A DNA stretch of 49,335 nucleotides from Microbacteriaceae bacterium PS02343 (GTDB taxonomy: Bacteria; Actinomycetota; Actinomycetes; Actinomycetales; Microbacteriaceae). The stretch lies in NCBI GenBank assembly GCA_029959365.1, contig JASCOA010000009.1:1-49335 (forward strand). Reading direction: 5' to 3'. A model generated the notes under the pieces. The model did no database searches. It worked only from the letters and a program-made list of their open reading frames with translations, and was not told the DNA's origin. This document shows, piece after piece, positions 25,107 to 34,070 of this stretch (positions within the stretch are counted from its first letter, which is position 1; each line of letters begins with the position of its first letter). A program made the translations under genes and the position numbers.

Positions 25107-26560
25107 GCAACGGCCTATCGAAGGACGATTGGCAGCGTCGCTATGCCCGTCGTCTCATCGTCACCGACCTGATCGCCGTCGTTTGGGCGGTCATCGGTGT
25201 GCAGCTCGTCTGGCTCGGAACTGACGAGGCGGCAGCGACCTTCACTAATCTCCCGAGCAACACGGGGCTCGGGTACACCTTCATCTCCGTGGGCGTCATC
25301 GCATCGTGGATGCTGATCATCGGTGTCACCGGTAGCCGCGGCCCTCGAGTGATCGGTATCGGTACGGCCGAGTACCGAATCCTGGTCGACTGGGGCGTGC
25401 GCCTCCTGTTGATCTGCGCCTCGGTCTTCTTCTTTCTCAAGCTCGACGTGGCTCGGGGCTACGTGCTCTTGGTTTTCCCGATCGGCATCGTCGCGCTGAT
25501 CGCGTCGCGGTGGCTCTGGCGCCAATGGCTCCACGTGGAACGTGAGAAAGGACGTTACTCGTCGAAAGTCATCCTCGTCGGCAGTCGGAACTCCGTGCAG
25601 CATTTCGCGCGCGAGCTCGCGCGTCAGCCCTGGGCCGGTTATCGCGTGATCGCGGCGTGCGTGCCCGGGGAGCAGCCGGGCTCCGACGCGGCGGTCGGCG
25701 GCGTCAAGATCATCGGTGGAGTCGACGACGTGCCCCGGGCCCTCGAGACGTTGGGCGCTGACACCGTCGTGGTCTGCGGTAGCGATGACCTGCCTCCGCA
25801 GCGCGTTCGCGAGCTCAGCTGGCAGCTTGAGAGCGGCCGCTACCAATTCGTGGTCGCTCCGAACCTGACCGACATCGGTGGTCCGCGCATTCACACTCGA
25901 CCTGTCTCAGGCCTACCGCTCATCCACGTGGAGACTCCACGCTACGACGGCATGAAGCGCTATACGAAGCGCGCTTTCGACCTGGCGGTCACCACGGTCA
26001 TGCTGGCGCTGCTCGCTCTGCCGATGCTCGTCATCGCGACGCTCATCAAGGCGACCTCGTCCGGACCGGTGCTCTTCCGCCAGGAACGGGTAGGCCTTGG
26101 CGGCGAGACCTTCCGCATGCTGAAGTTCCGATCGATGCGTGAGGATGCCGAGCAGCTGCTCCCGGACCTCGTGAGCGCGGAAGACCGTGTCGAGAACGGC
26201 GGCGTGCTGTTCAAGATGCGCGATGACCCACGCGTCACGCGCGTCGGCAAGGTTCTGCGACGTCTCAGCTTGGACGAGCTCCCGCAGCTGCTGAATGTCT
26301 TCGGCGGGACGATGTCCCTGGTCGGACCACGTCCTCCGCTCGCTCGGGAGGTCTCCCTCTACGACCAGCACGTGCATCGTCGGTTCCTCGTCACGCCGGG
26401 CATCACAGGTCTCTGGCAGGTGAGCGGACGCTCTGACCTCTCGTGGGAGGACTCGGTGCGTCTCGACCTGTTCTATGTTGAGAATTGGTCGTTGACTGGC
26501 GACCTCATCATCCTTTGGCGAACCGCTCGCGCCGTCTTGCGCGGGGCGGGCGCTTACTGA
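25103..26560 (+). CDS. Undecaprenyl-phosphate sugar phosphotransferase (WbaP/WcaJ type)
   Basis: 485-residue polyprenyl glycosylphosphotransferase that starts each repeat unit by moving a hexose-1-phosphate from a UDP-sugar to the lipid carrier. The N-terminal half has four to five membrane segments and a CoA-binding-like domain (VILVGSRNSVQHFARELARQ). The catalytic domain begins at about residue 287: KRAFDLAVTTVMLALLALP helix, then FRQERVGLGGETFRMLKFRS, FKMRDDPRVTRVGK, LRRLSLDELPQLLNVF, SLVGPRPPL, and TPGITGLWQVSGRS. The GTG start overlaps the preceding gene. The donor sugar cannot be deduced. Confidence 0.93.
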   Translation: MSNGLSKDDWQRRYARRLIVTDLIAVVWAVIGVQLVWLGTDEAAATFTNLPSNTGLGYTFISVGVIASWMLIIGVTGSRGPRVIGIGTAEYRILVDWGVRLLLICASVFFFLKLDVARGYVLLVFPIGIVALIASRWLWRQWLHVEREKGRYSSKVILVGSRNSVQHFARELARQPWAGYRVIAACVPGEQPGSDAAVGGVKIIGGVDDVPRALETLGADTVVVCGSDDLPPQRVRELSWQLESGRYQFVVAPNLTDIGGPRIHTRPVSGLPLIHVETPRYDGMKRYTKRAFDLAVTTVMLALLALPMLVIATLIKATSSGPVLFRQERVGLGGETFRMLKFRSMREDAEQLLPDLVSAEDRVENGGVLFKMRDDPRVTRVGKVLRRLSLDELPQLLNVFGGTMSLVGPRPPLAREVSLYDQHVHRRFLVTPGITGLWQVSGRSDLSWEDSVRLDLFYVENWSLTGDLIILWRTARAVLRGAGAY

Positions 26561-26635
26561 GACGGTATCTTTCTCGCATCCGCTTGTACATCAACTGATC
26601 GCATTTTCGACCCACCAACGAAGTAGAGGCGTTCC

Positions 26636-27568
26636 GTGTCCACTCTCGCCAGCCTGATCCCGCAGAAGATCCGTCGAGCGGCGAGAAACGTGAAAAGCCG
26701 GGTCGATGTCCATCGTGAGTACGCGGCGGATAGAAGACGATACCTGGCGAACATGATGCCCGACGACCGTGCGATCGACACGCGCTTGCGTGGACGGAAC
26801 CTCGAGGCGCAGATCACGAAGGACTATCACCGGATCGAGAAGGGACTTGCGCTGCGCAACCCGAGGCAACCGTTCGGCTATGAGGTGAAAACCCGGCTCG
26901 AGATGCTCTTGCCGTTCGCGGAACCGGGCCAGGAGTACGCGGAGCATGCGCGCAGCGCGTTGAGCGCTCTGGACGAATGGAACTCCGAAGGGACGATCGC
27001 GGAGGACATCAGCCCTCGTCGGATCCCTGACGTCGCGAGCAGGAACGCGGCCCCTGAGGATTTCTTCCGGAGCCGACACAGCGTTCGGGATTTCACCCCC
27101 GCACCGATTACGAAGGATCTTCTCGTCCGAGCGGTCAGCCTCGCCTTATGCTCGCCGTCCGTGTGCAACCGGCAGAGCTGGCGTGTCCATTTCTTCCACG
27201 GCAGCGAAGCGACCGAGGTCTTAGCCTTCCAGAACGGGAGCGCAGGCTTTCGAGAGACGGTTCCCACGATCGCGGTCGTCACTGTGGACACCCGAGCATT
27301 CGCTGGGGCCAAAGAGCGCAATCAGGCCTGGATCGAAGGTGGCATCTTCTCCATGTCGCTCGTGTGGGCGTTGCACGCTCTCGGTCTTGACTCCTGCATG
27401 CTGAACATGAGTGTCCCTACGGAGAAAGCGGATGCCCTGCGACGTCGTATCGACGCGAGTGACGCCGAAGTGGTGATCATGATGGTGGCGATCGGGCAAG
27501 CCCGAGAAGGCCATCGGCGAGCTCGGTCTCCTCGCAGGGACGTCGACGATGTCGTGATGCGCTTCTAA
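26636..27568 (+). CDS. Nitroreductase-family flavoprotein in the exopolysaccharide locus
   Basis: 310 residues from GTG, with AGTAGAGG upstream. About residues 1-135 form an N-terminal region of basic and helical character. The nitroreductase (FMN-binding) domain then begins with FFRSRHSVRDFTPAPI and includes SPSVCNRQSWRVHFF and IEGGIFSMSLVWALHALGL. Such proteins occur in some polysaccharide clusters next to pyruvyltransferases, but their reaction is not established. The gene has two in-frame TTA leucine codons (171 and 196) in a high-GC genome, a sign of transfer or of tRNA-dependent control. It follows the sugar transferase by 75 bases and ends convergent to the flippase gene. Confidence 0.82.
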   Translation: MSTLASLIPQKIRRAARNVKSRVDVHREYAADRRRYLANMMPDDRAIDTRLRGRNLEAQITKDYHRIEKGLALRNPRQPFGYEVKTRLEMLLPFAEPGQEYAEHARSALSALDEWNSEGTIAEDISPRRIPDVASRNAAPEDFFRSRHSVRDFTPAPITKDLLVRAVSLALCSPSVCNRQSWRVHFFHGSEATEVLAFQNGSAGFRETVPTIAVVTVDTRAFAGAKERNQAWIEGGIFSMSLVWALHALGLDSCMLNMSVPTEKADALRRRIDASDAEVVIMMVAIGQAREGHRRARSPRRDVDDVVMRF

Positions 27569-27827
27569 CGATCCCTCGAGTGCGGCGGCGGACCGGCGGC
27601 ATCGCACGACGCCCTGCCGGCATGGAACCGCGGGCAGCACCCACGCTGATCCGTCGCCGACGTTCGAGCAGATCGCTCGCGGACCGGCGCGAGCCAGGGC
27701 GCCGCACCGGGGACCAGCCCTTCTCGTTTTCCATGAGGCGACGGCGATCCGGCGCCAAGACGTGGTCGCGGACTGCGCCAGCTGAGGTCTCTGCCGGACA
27801 AGGCTGCCTATCGCGGTGCACCTCCGA
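27569..27827. other. Gap between convergent genes without a gene
   Basis: 259 bases between the nitroreductase stop and the flippase stop. All frames here look like random high-GC reading frames without ribosome-binding sites; no strong hairpin with a U-tract was found. A region of this size between convergent genes could be the remnant of a lost gene, but I see no recognisable fragment. Confidence 0.4.
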
Positions 27828-29273
27828 TTATCCGCGGACCTTCCGGATCAGTCGGTGCATCTCCGCGGCGTCTCGCCGGATCTGGGGGACGAGAACCCAT
27901 GCGAGCGCGAGGAAGATGCCCATGGCAGGACCGATCGTCACGATCTGCAGCCACGCTTGCCATTCCCACGTCAGCCAGATGACAGGTGAGACGACGAGCA
28001 GCATCGTCGAGTACAAGGCGACGGGCCGTGCGGCTGCCACGACCAGAGGTCTTGTCGACAGACCGGTCTTCGGTACTGCCGAGAAGGTCAGGATGATCCA
28101 GTTCACGAGCAGCCCGAAGGTCATGCCGAGAGCGACGCCGTGCGCCCCCCACTGCACGCCGATGATCATGAACACGACCATGAGGCTTCGGGAGACGATC
28201 GTGTATCGGAGTTGCATCCCGGTCAGCGCTTTTGCCAGGAACACCCAGTAGTAGACGTAGCCGAGCGTCTGCAGAATTCCGCCCACGGCCAGGATCGCGA
28301 AGAGCGGCTTCGTCTCGGCCCACTGCGGACCGAGCACGATATCGATCAGCGGTGAGCACAAGGCGAGAGAGCCGAAGAAGGCTCCGCCGATGAGGTACGT
28401 CTGAAGGAGTTGCGCCTGTTGGACGTAACGTTGGAAGAGAGAATCATCCTGCAGTTTCGAGAGGATCGGGAATGCTACGCGAGTCATCGGAGCAGCGAGC
28501 TGCTGAAGTGGCATGCGGTACAACTGATAGGCGCGATTGTATAGGCCGAGTTGCTCGACACCCCAGAAGCGACCGATGAGTACGGAGTCGACGTTGTTGC
28601 TGACGTAGCTGACCACCTGGGTGCCGAGGTTGTTCATGCCGAAACTGATCAGATCGCGGATATCGTGCTGTCGACTCGGTCGCGATGGCACCCACGCTGA
28701 AGCGATCCAGAGCATGATCAGGAGCAGCAGCGCAGACACGAGCTGCTGGAGCACCAAGGCCCAGTAAGAAGCCCCGAGCCACGCGGCTCCGATGGCAACG
28801 ACGAAGGAGATGGCCTGTGCTGCAACGTCTGCGATGGCCATGGCCCTGAAGCGAAGCGACTTCGTCGCCTCAGCCCTGAACTGCGCCGTAACTGCGTAGA
28901 GGAAGAACGTGAGGGAGAGCGCCTGGGCTATCGACACGAGTTCGGGGCGCTGGTACAGCCAAGAGATTGGGTGGGCCGCCACGAAGACGACGACGGCGAC
29001 GGCCGCCCCAACCGCAGAGTTCAACCAGAAGAGGTTCGACTTCTGACCGTGGGTGATCGTCTGCGACTGGATCGCCGCGGACGAGAGTCCGAAGTCGGCC
29101 AGCAGGATCGCAAGTCCGGTGATCGCGGTGACGAGCGCTACCGTGCCGTAGTCCTCCGGCGTCAGAATGCGGGCGAGTGCGAACAACGATCCGATCTGGA
29201 TGGCGAAGCGCAGGAACTGGGCAAGAAGCGAGTGCGCGGCACCCTTGGCCGCCGCGCCTGAGAGTGATGTCAA
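27828..29273 (-). CDS. Lipid-linked oligosaccharide flippase (Wzx-like)
   Basis: 481-residue polytopic membrane protein of the MOP superfamily, with 12-14 hydrophobic segments. The N-terminus AAHSLLAQFLRFAIQIGSLF and ARILTPEDYGTVALVTAITG are typical of polysaccharide-synthesis flippases. Mid-protein FGMNNLGTQVVSYVSNNVDS and VLIGRFWGVEQLGLYNRAYQ are strongly characteristic. It moves the lipid-linked repeat unit across the membrane. The start is TTG with AGAGGA about seven bases upstream. It follows the O-antigen ligase-like gene by 37 bases on the same strand, so flippase and polymerase/ligase form a two-gene minus-strand unit inside an otherwise plus-strand locus. Confidence 0.92.
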   Translation of the reverse strand: MTSLSGAAAKGAAHSLLAQFLRFAIQIGSLFALARILTPEDYGTVALVTAITGLAILLADFGLSSAAIQSQTITHGQKSNLFWLNSAVGAAVAVVVFVAAHPISWLYQRPELVSIAQALSLTFFLYAVTAQFRAEATKSLRFRAMAIADVAAQAISFVVAIGAAWLGASYWALVLQQLVSALLLLIMLWIASAWVPSRPSRQHDIRDLISFGMNNLGTQVVSYVSNNVDSVLIGRFWGVEQLGLYNRAYQLYRMPLQQLAAPMTRVAFPILSKLQDDSLFQRYVQQAQLLQTYLIGGAFFGSLALCSPLIDIVLGPQWAETKPLFAILAVGGILQTLGYVYYWVFLAKALTGMQLRYTIVSRSLMVVFMIIGVQWGAHGVALGMTFGLLVNWIILTFSAVPKTGLSTRPLVVAAARPVALYSTMLLVVSPVIWLTWEWQAWLQIVTIGPAMGIFLALAWVLVPQIRRDAAEMHRLIRKVRG

Positions 29274-29310
29274 GGATTCCTCTGCCTCGTGGAGGTACTC
29301 GGCTCGAGCA

Positions 29311-30612
29311 TCATCGGGCGCGGCCTCCGTTCGTGATTGGCCTGAGCTTCGGAGCGTGCAAGATCTCGGGTTGTTCGAGCGCGCGATTCTTGACGATCCC
29401 GTAACTGAAACCCATGCAGAAGAACCACAGCATGAAGATGGAGCCGTTCATGAGTCCCCAGCCCGTGACCGCCGTCACAAGTGATCCTGCTGCCGCAGCG
29501 AGGTACGCGCGCGCCCAGACCCCGCGGAGACCCAGTGAGCGAATCAGCGAGAGCGATGCGATGGTCAGCACGACCGCAGGCAGGAAGAACAGTGCTCCTC
29601 CGACGATCCCGAGTTCCGCAGTCTGAAGCAAGAACACGTTGTGGACCCTCCAACCGTCGGCAGTCAAGGCGTCTACTCGTCCGATCACGGGCACGTAGTT
29701 GCCAGGGCCTACTCCGAGCCACGGGTGCTCGACGATTGCGCTGATAGCCACATCGGTGAAGTGCTGACGAGCGCCCCCCGCCGGATCATTGGCGAAGCGC
29801 TCGATGATCGTGCCCGCGAACGCCAGGCCGCCGATTGCCACAGCTGCCGGGATCAGGAATCGTGACGTGTTGGCTGAACGTCCCGGCATGGTGATGAACC
29901 ACACTCCCAGCACAAGCAGGTAGCCGACGAAGTTCGCGCGGCTCTCTGAGAGCCCGACGGGTACGAGCGCGAGCACCGAGGTCATGTAGGCGATCCGTCT
30001 CAGTGACGAACGGGCGCTCTGCGTGAAGGGGAGCATGATCGCGGCGAGCAGGATCATGACTTTGCCGACCGTTCCCGGGTGGCTGAACGTTCCGCTGGCT
30101 CGTCCGCCCTCGAGTTCCGCCGATCGCCCCTGGAGCTCGAAGATCGGAACGCCGCCGGCTTGCAGGACCGTCACGACAACCTGGACGACGATCACGGCCG
30201 ATACGACGACGACGATGACGGTGTCGTGTCGGGAGCCGGGACGATAGCCGGCTGCCAGGCTCTGCGCGAGGCTCCACGACGCCATCCCGACCACTAGGAA
30301 GAGCAAGCTCTGCCACATCTCATCGTTCTGCTCCCATTGGAACAGCGCGCCGATGAGGAGGAAAGCGATCAAGGGCGCGAAGAGCAGAAGCGTGGGGCGA
30401 TGCTTGGTAGCCAACGAGGCGATCAGCAGTGCGCCGAGGATGACGACGTCGTAGGTGTTCAGCGAGAGCGGGCCCAACTCGATCCCGAGGGAGCGTGGGA
30501 CCAGAGTGATCGAGACGATCGTCGTGATCAGCGCCGTGGCCCACCAGCGAAGCGTGCTGGACATGACGACGACGACCACAGCTGCGAGTGACGCGAGTAC
30601 GAGCGTCTGCAT
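29311..30612 (-). CDS. O-antigen ligase / polysaccharide polymerase-like membrane protein (Wzy/WaaL type)
   Basis: 433 residues with roughly 10-12 transmembrane segments. A long extracytoplasmic loop contains the family motif HPWLGVGPGNYVPVIGR and HNVFLLQTAELGIVGG. Another family-like segment is GRASGTFSHPGTVGKVMILL. Proteins of this group polymerise or ligate lipid-linked saccharides on the outer face; in a Gram-positive locus with a Wzx-type flippase and Wzz-kinase, a Wzy-like polymerase role is more likely than LPS ligation. The ATG at 30612 has a strong GGAGGGAG site, which rejects longer upstream frames. Confidence 0.88.
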   Translation of the reverse strand: MQTLVLASLAAVVVVVMSSTLRWWATALITTIVSITLVPRSLGIELGPLSLNTYDVVILGALLIASLATKHRPTLLLFAPLIAFLLIGALFQWEQNDEMWQSLLFLVVGMASWSLAQSLAAGYRPGSRHDTVIVVVVSAVIVVQVVVTVLQAGGVPIFELQGRSAELEGGRASGTFSHPGTVGKVMILLAAIMLPFTQSARSSLRRIAYMTSVLALVPVGLSESRANFVGYLLVLGVWFITMPGRSANTSRFLIPAAVAIGGLAFAGTIIERFANDPAGGARQHFTDVAISAIVEHPWLGVGPGNYVPVIGRVDALTADGWRVHNVFLLQTAELGIVGGALFFLPAVVLTIASLSLIRSLGLRGVWARAYLAAAAGSLVTAVTGWGLMNGSIFMLWFFCMGFSYGIVKNRALEQPEILHAPKLRPITNGGRAR

Positions 30613-30739
30613 GGAGCTCCCTCCCCGTGATCGAGCCGCGCAAGCGTGCTTCTGATCGTAGGCCACCGCCGGAACGAGACGCGCCGGGGCCGATCCGCGG
30701 GCGTCAGATCCGTGCCCGGGGGTCATGCCGGCCAGCCCC

Positions 30740-30745
30740 TACACT
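30740..30745 (+). promoter_or_regulatory. Candidate -10 box for the plus-strand glycosyltransferase operon
   Basis: TACACT lies in the 200-base divergent region between the ligase-like gene and the pyruvyltransferase fusion. A transcript from it would begin near 30752, five bases before the in-frame GTG 30757 or about 68 bases before ATG 30820. No -35 motif is evident. Confidence 0.35.
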
Positions 30746-30819
30746 GATCAGACACCGTGGCCACCCGCAGGCTGGGTGATGACGCTGGTGAAAGTCTCGA
30801 GGGGGGCCTAGAAGTACGA

Positions 30820-32952
30820 ATGATGAAGGAATTGACGGTACGCGTTCTCGAGGCAGCTCGCAGCGGTGCCATGACGGCTTCCATACTTCTCTCGACGAGG
30901 CTGCGATCTCCCGGGAAGTACCATCTACTCCTCGCGGCTCCCGGCGGCGGCAATATCGGGGATCAGGCGATGGCCGACGCATTCGTCGAGCAGGTCTCAG
31001 GACGCATTCGAGTACTGATGACCAGAGCCGACGGCGTTATCGTCCCCGAGTACGGTGACGCGTCCCGCTCCGGCGTGTTCATCGCAAGCTTGATGTCACG
31101 AAACCCCGCCAAGTTCGTTCCCGCCTTCATCGCGCTTGGGCGCTTGCTTCGTGGAGCCAGCACCTTCTCCATCACGGGCGCGGACATCATGGACGGTGGT
31201 TACAACCCCCTGGCGAGTCTGCTGCGGTGGCGGATGGCGCGAGCCGCTCAAAGGGCGGGAATACCGACTCGCGTCCTCGGCTTCAGTTGGAATGGACGTG
31301 CGCCTCGAGAGGTCGTGCGCGCCGCAGCCCGCGCTGCGACGTCTGGGGTCGATCTCTATGTTCGCGACCCGGTCTCCCGTGCCCGGATGGCGAAGGCGTC
31401 GATCGCCCCGACCCTCGCCGCGAGCGACACCGTCTTCTCTTTGACGCAGCGCGACGACAGCTCCGAGATCTACGCATCGATCCGGGCGGCGAAAGATGAA
31501 GGTCACCGTGTCGCTCTGGTGAACGCGAGCGCGCTGGTCTCCAAGCGAATCGATCAACCCGCAGAGTACCGAGCGGTTCTCGAGGCACTGCGCCGGGCCG
31601 GTTACCTTCCCGTGCTCCTTCCCCACGTCAACCGGGGCGCTGACGGAGATTCTCGCGCGGTGGAGCTCGTGTCCGAGGCGGCACCTGGACTACCGTGGAA
31701 AGTGATCGATCATCTTCTCCGGCCGGCCCAGATCCTGTCGATACTCGAATTGTCCGACCTTGTCGTCACCGGTCGCATGCACCTCGGGATCATGGCGCTG
31801 TCGACTGGCACGCCGGCGTTCGTCATCTCCACCCAGGGCAAGGTCGAAGGGCTGGCACAGCTCCTCGACGAACCCGCGCTGCTGGTTTCTGCGGAGGTCG
31901 GTCTCGGTGATCGCCTTGCTCAGGCGATCGAGGATGACGAGCTCGTTGATGCGATGCGCGTCCGGATACGTCGTCATCTCGCGAAGATCAGGTCCCTCTC
32001 ACGCGCGAACTTCGCCGGTATCTCTGATGACAGCCCCGACCGCGTCGGCGTGCTGCCCGGGGCAATCACCGCTGACGCCACGGTCTCCGTCGTCATACCA
32101 ACCCACCTTCGACCTGATTACCTGCGCCTCGCAGTCGGCTCTGCTCTCCGCCAGAGCCGCTCGCCCCTCGAGGTCATCGTGTGCAGCGATGTAGACGATG
32201 CGGAGGCCGAGACGGTGGTCAACGAACTCGCCGAAGACGCGGTGATCCCCGTGCGTTATGTGTACGACCCGGCCACTTCGGGCGGGGCGTCCGCATCCAG
32301 GAACATCGGTGCGGGTGCCGCGTCAGGGTCGGTGCTCGCCTTCCTCGATGATGACGACCTCTGGGAGCCAGAGCATCTGGAAGCCGCCATCGCGGCCGGA
32401 GCGCGGTCGGGCGCTCACATGGCGGTCACCGGTCGCTGGATGGTCAAGGGATCGACTCGTGTGGAGGCGCCTCTCTTGCGCGCGGGCAGGTCCGCTGGCG
32501 ATGTCGTGGCGGTAAGCCTCGGAACGACGGGAAGCAACATGGTCGTCTCGCGGGCCGCATTCGTGTCCTCGGGGGGATTCGACGAAGCCATGCCGGTGAA
32601 GAACGACACGGACTTCTTCTTTCGCTTCCTACTAGCGGGGCACCGATACGAGGTAGAGCCGAAGCGGCTCGTGCTGCAGGTCAAGCACGGCACAGGTCAG
32701 CTCACCGGGAACACGGAGCGACGTGCCGCGGGGACGCGGGGGTACATGGAGAAGCACGCAGTCCATCTGCGTGAACGAGATCGCCGTCATCTGAGATTGT
32801 CGTACTATCGCATCAAGTATCATCTCGCGGAGAATCCAGCGACTCGTTACGTTTACCTGGTCGCTGCCCTGCTGAACTATTCTCCGCAGAAGTATCTCGC
32901 GGAACGTGCCACTCGCCGTGCGTGGCTGCAACTCGAACGAGAAGAATCATGA
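30820..32952 (+). CDS. Bifunctional polysaccharide pyruvyltransferase - family 2 glycosyltransferase
   Basis: 710-residue two-domain enzyme. Residues about 35-400 are a polysaccharide pyruvyltransferase with GGGNIGDQAMADAF near the N-terminus and VTGRMHLGIMALSTGTPAFV near the end. Residues about 420-650 are a GT2 glycosyltransferase: VSVVIPTHLRPDYLRLAVGS, GGASASRNIGAGAASGSVLA, the acidic FLDDDDLW (Asp510-513) and SGGFDEAMPVKNDTDFFFRF. It would add a sugar and ketal-pyruvate in one polypeptide. The start is uncertain: ATG 30820 has a distant GAGGGGGG, while the in-frame GTG 30757 (731 residues) would be nearly leaderless. Its stop overlaps the next gene (ATGA). No in-frame stop separates the domains. 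Confidence 0.88.
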   Translation: MMKELTVRVLEAARSGAMTASILLSTRLRSPGKYHLLLAAPGGGNIGDQAMADAFVEQVSGRIRVLMTRADGVIVPEYGDASRSGVFIASLMSRNPAKFVPAFIALGRLLRGASTFSITGADIMDGGYNPLASLLRWRMARAAQRAGIPTRVLGFSWNGRAPREVVRAAARAATSGVDLYVRDPVSRARMAKASIAPTLAASDTVFSLTQRDDSSEIYASIRAAKDEGHRVALVNASALVSKRIDQPAEYRAVLEALRRAGYLPVLLPHVNRGADGDSRAVELVSEAAPGLPWKVIDHLLRPAQILSILELSDLVVTGRMHLGIMALSTGTPAFVISTQGKVEGLAQLLDEPALLVSAEVGLGDRLAQAIEDDELVDAMRVRIRRHLAKIRSLSRANFAGISDDSPDRVGVLPGAITADATVSVVIPTHLRPDYLRLAVGSALRQSRSPLEVIVCSDVDDAEAETVVNELAEDAVIPVRYVYDPATSGGASASRNIGAGAASGSVLAFLDDDDLWEPEHLEAAIAAGARSGAHMAVTGRWMVKGSTRVEAPLLRAGRSAGDVVAVSLGTTGSNMVVSRAAFVSSGGFDEAMPVKNDTDFFFRFLLAGHRYEVEPKRLVLQVKHGTGQLTGNTERRAAGTRGYMEKHAVHLRERDRRHLRLSYYRIKYHLAENPATRYVYLVAALLNYSPQKYLAERATRRAWLQLEREES

Positions 32953-34070
32953 GCCGCCGAGGTGAGCAGCGCAGATCAGTGGCGATCATCGGGACGCGCG
33001 GTTACCCGAGCTTCTACGGCGGGTTCGAAACAGCGGTCAGGATGCTCGCACCGTACCTTGCGGATCACGGGTGGGACGTAACCGTTTATGGTCGGCCAGG
33101 TGGGTCTCCCGCGCCCCGCGAGTTCAAGAGGGACCCACGTGTGGTCTCTCGGAACACTCCCGGACTCGAGTCGAAATCGCTGAGCACGCTCTCATATGGA
33201 CTCACGTCCTCCCTCGACTCCGCTCGGCGGAAGCCCGATGTCGCGTTGGTGATGAACGTCGCGAACGGGTACTGGCTGCCCATACTCAAGGCTCGCGGCA
33301 TCCCCTCGGTGGTCAATGTCGACGGCATCGAATGGGAACGTGAGAAGTGGGGGCGACTCGCCCGGCAGGTGTTCTTCAACGGTGCTAAGGCGACGGCGAG
33401 GCACGCGGACTCCCTCATCTACGATGCGCGCGCGATCGGCGACTATTGGCGGGCGAACTTCGATCGCGATGGGACGTTCATCCCCTATGGCGGGACTGAG
33501 CCGACGCCGCTTCCAGCACCGATGGGTCTGCGCAGCGGTGAGTTCATCCTGCTGGTCGCTCGTTTCGTCCCTGAGAACACCATCGGCGAGTTCTTCGCCG
33601 CTGCGGAGAAGCTCGCGAACCGCCACGATGTGGTCATCGTGGGCTCGTCGGGTTACGGCGGAGACCTCGACGAACGCGCGAAGGCCCTTGCAGCTGCGAA
33701 GCCGCGGGTCTCGTGGCTCGGCCACCTCCGCGATGACGACCTCTTGCTCGCCCTCTGGCAGCACTGCGGGGTCTACTTCCATGGTCACAGCGTCGGCGGC
33801 ACGAATCCGGCGCTCGTACAGGCGATGGCATGCGGAGCACCGGTCGTGGCCCGGGACACGGTCTACAACCGAGAGGTTCTCGGCGACGTCGGCAGCTTCG
33901 TCGAGCCTGAACCCGACGCGATAGTCGCTGCAATCGAACGATCTCTCGCTGCTCCCGAGGACCGCGAACGGCGGTCCAAGCTCTCAAGGGCGCGAGTCGC
34001 CGAGCAGTACTCGTGGGAACTGGTCTGCAGCTCGTACGAAGCTGAACTCGAACTTATGAGGCGGAGATGA
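32949..34070 (+). CDS. Glycosyltransferase, DUF1972 / GT4-like
   Basis: 373-residue GT-B glycosyltransferase. The N-terminus VAIIGTRGYPSFYGGFETAV and the following MLAPYLADHGWDVTVYGRPG are the DUF1972 signature, found in rhamnosyltransferases of Gram-positive capsules. The C-terminal GT4-like half has FILLVARFVPENTIGEFFAA, VSWLGHLRDDDLLLALW and the NPALVQAMACGAPVVARDT donor-binding segment. A rhamnosyltransferase role fits with the complete dTDP-rhamnose operon in this window but is inferred. Start and stop overlap neighbouring genes by four bases. Confidence 0.9.
   Translation: MSRRGEQRRSVAIIGTRGYPSFYGGFETAVRMLAPYLADHGWDVTVYGRPGGSPAPREFKRDPRVVSRNTPGLESKSLSTLSYGLTSSLDSARRKPDVALVMNVANGYWLPILKARGIPSVVNVDGIEWEREKWGRLARQVFFNGAKATARHADSLIYDARAIGDYWRANFDRDGTFIPYGGTEPTPLPAPMGLRSGEFILLVARFVPENTIGEFFAAAEKLANRHDVVIVGSSGYGGDLDERAKALAAAKPRVSWLGHLRDDDLLLALWQHCGVYFHGHSVGGTNPALVQAMACGAPVVARDTVYNREVLGDVGSFVEPEPDAIVAAIERSLAAPEDRERRSKLSRARVAEQYSWELVCSSYEAELELMRRR

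Noticed and set aside
27477-27821. Possible small gene in the nitroreductase-flippase gap
   Set aside because: Frames on both strands are Arg-rich, lack start signals and resemble no known protein.
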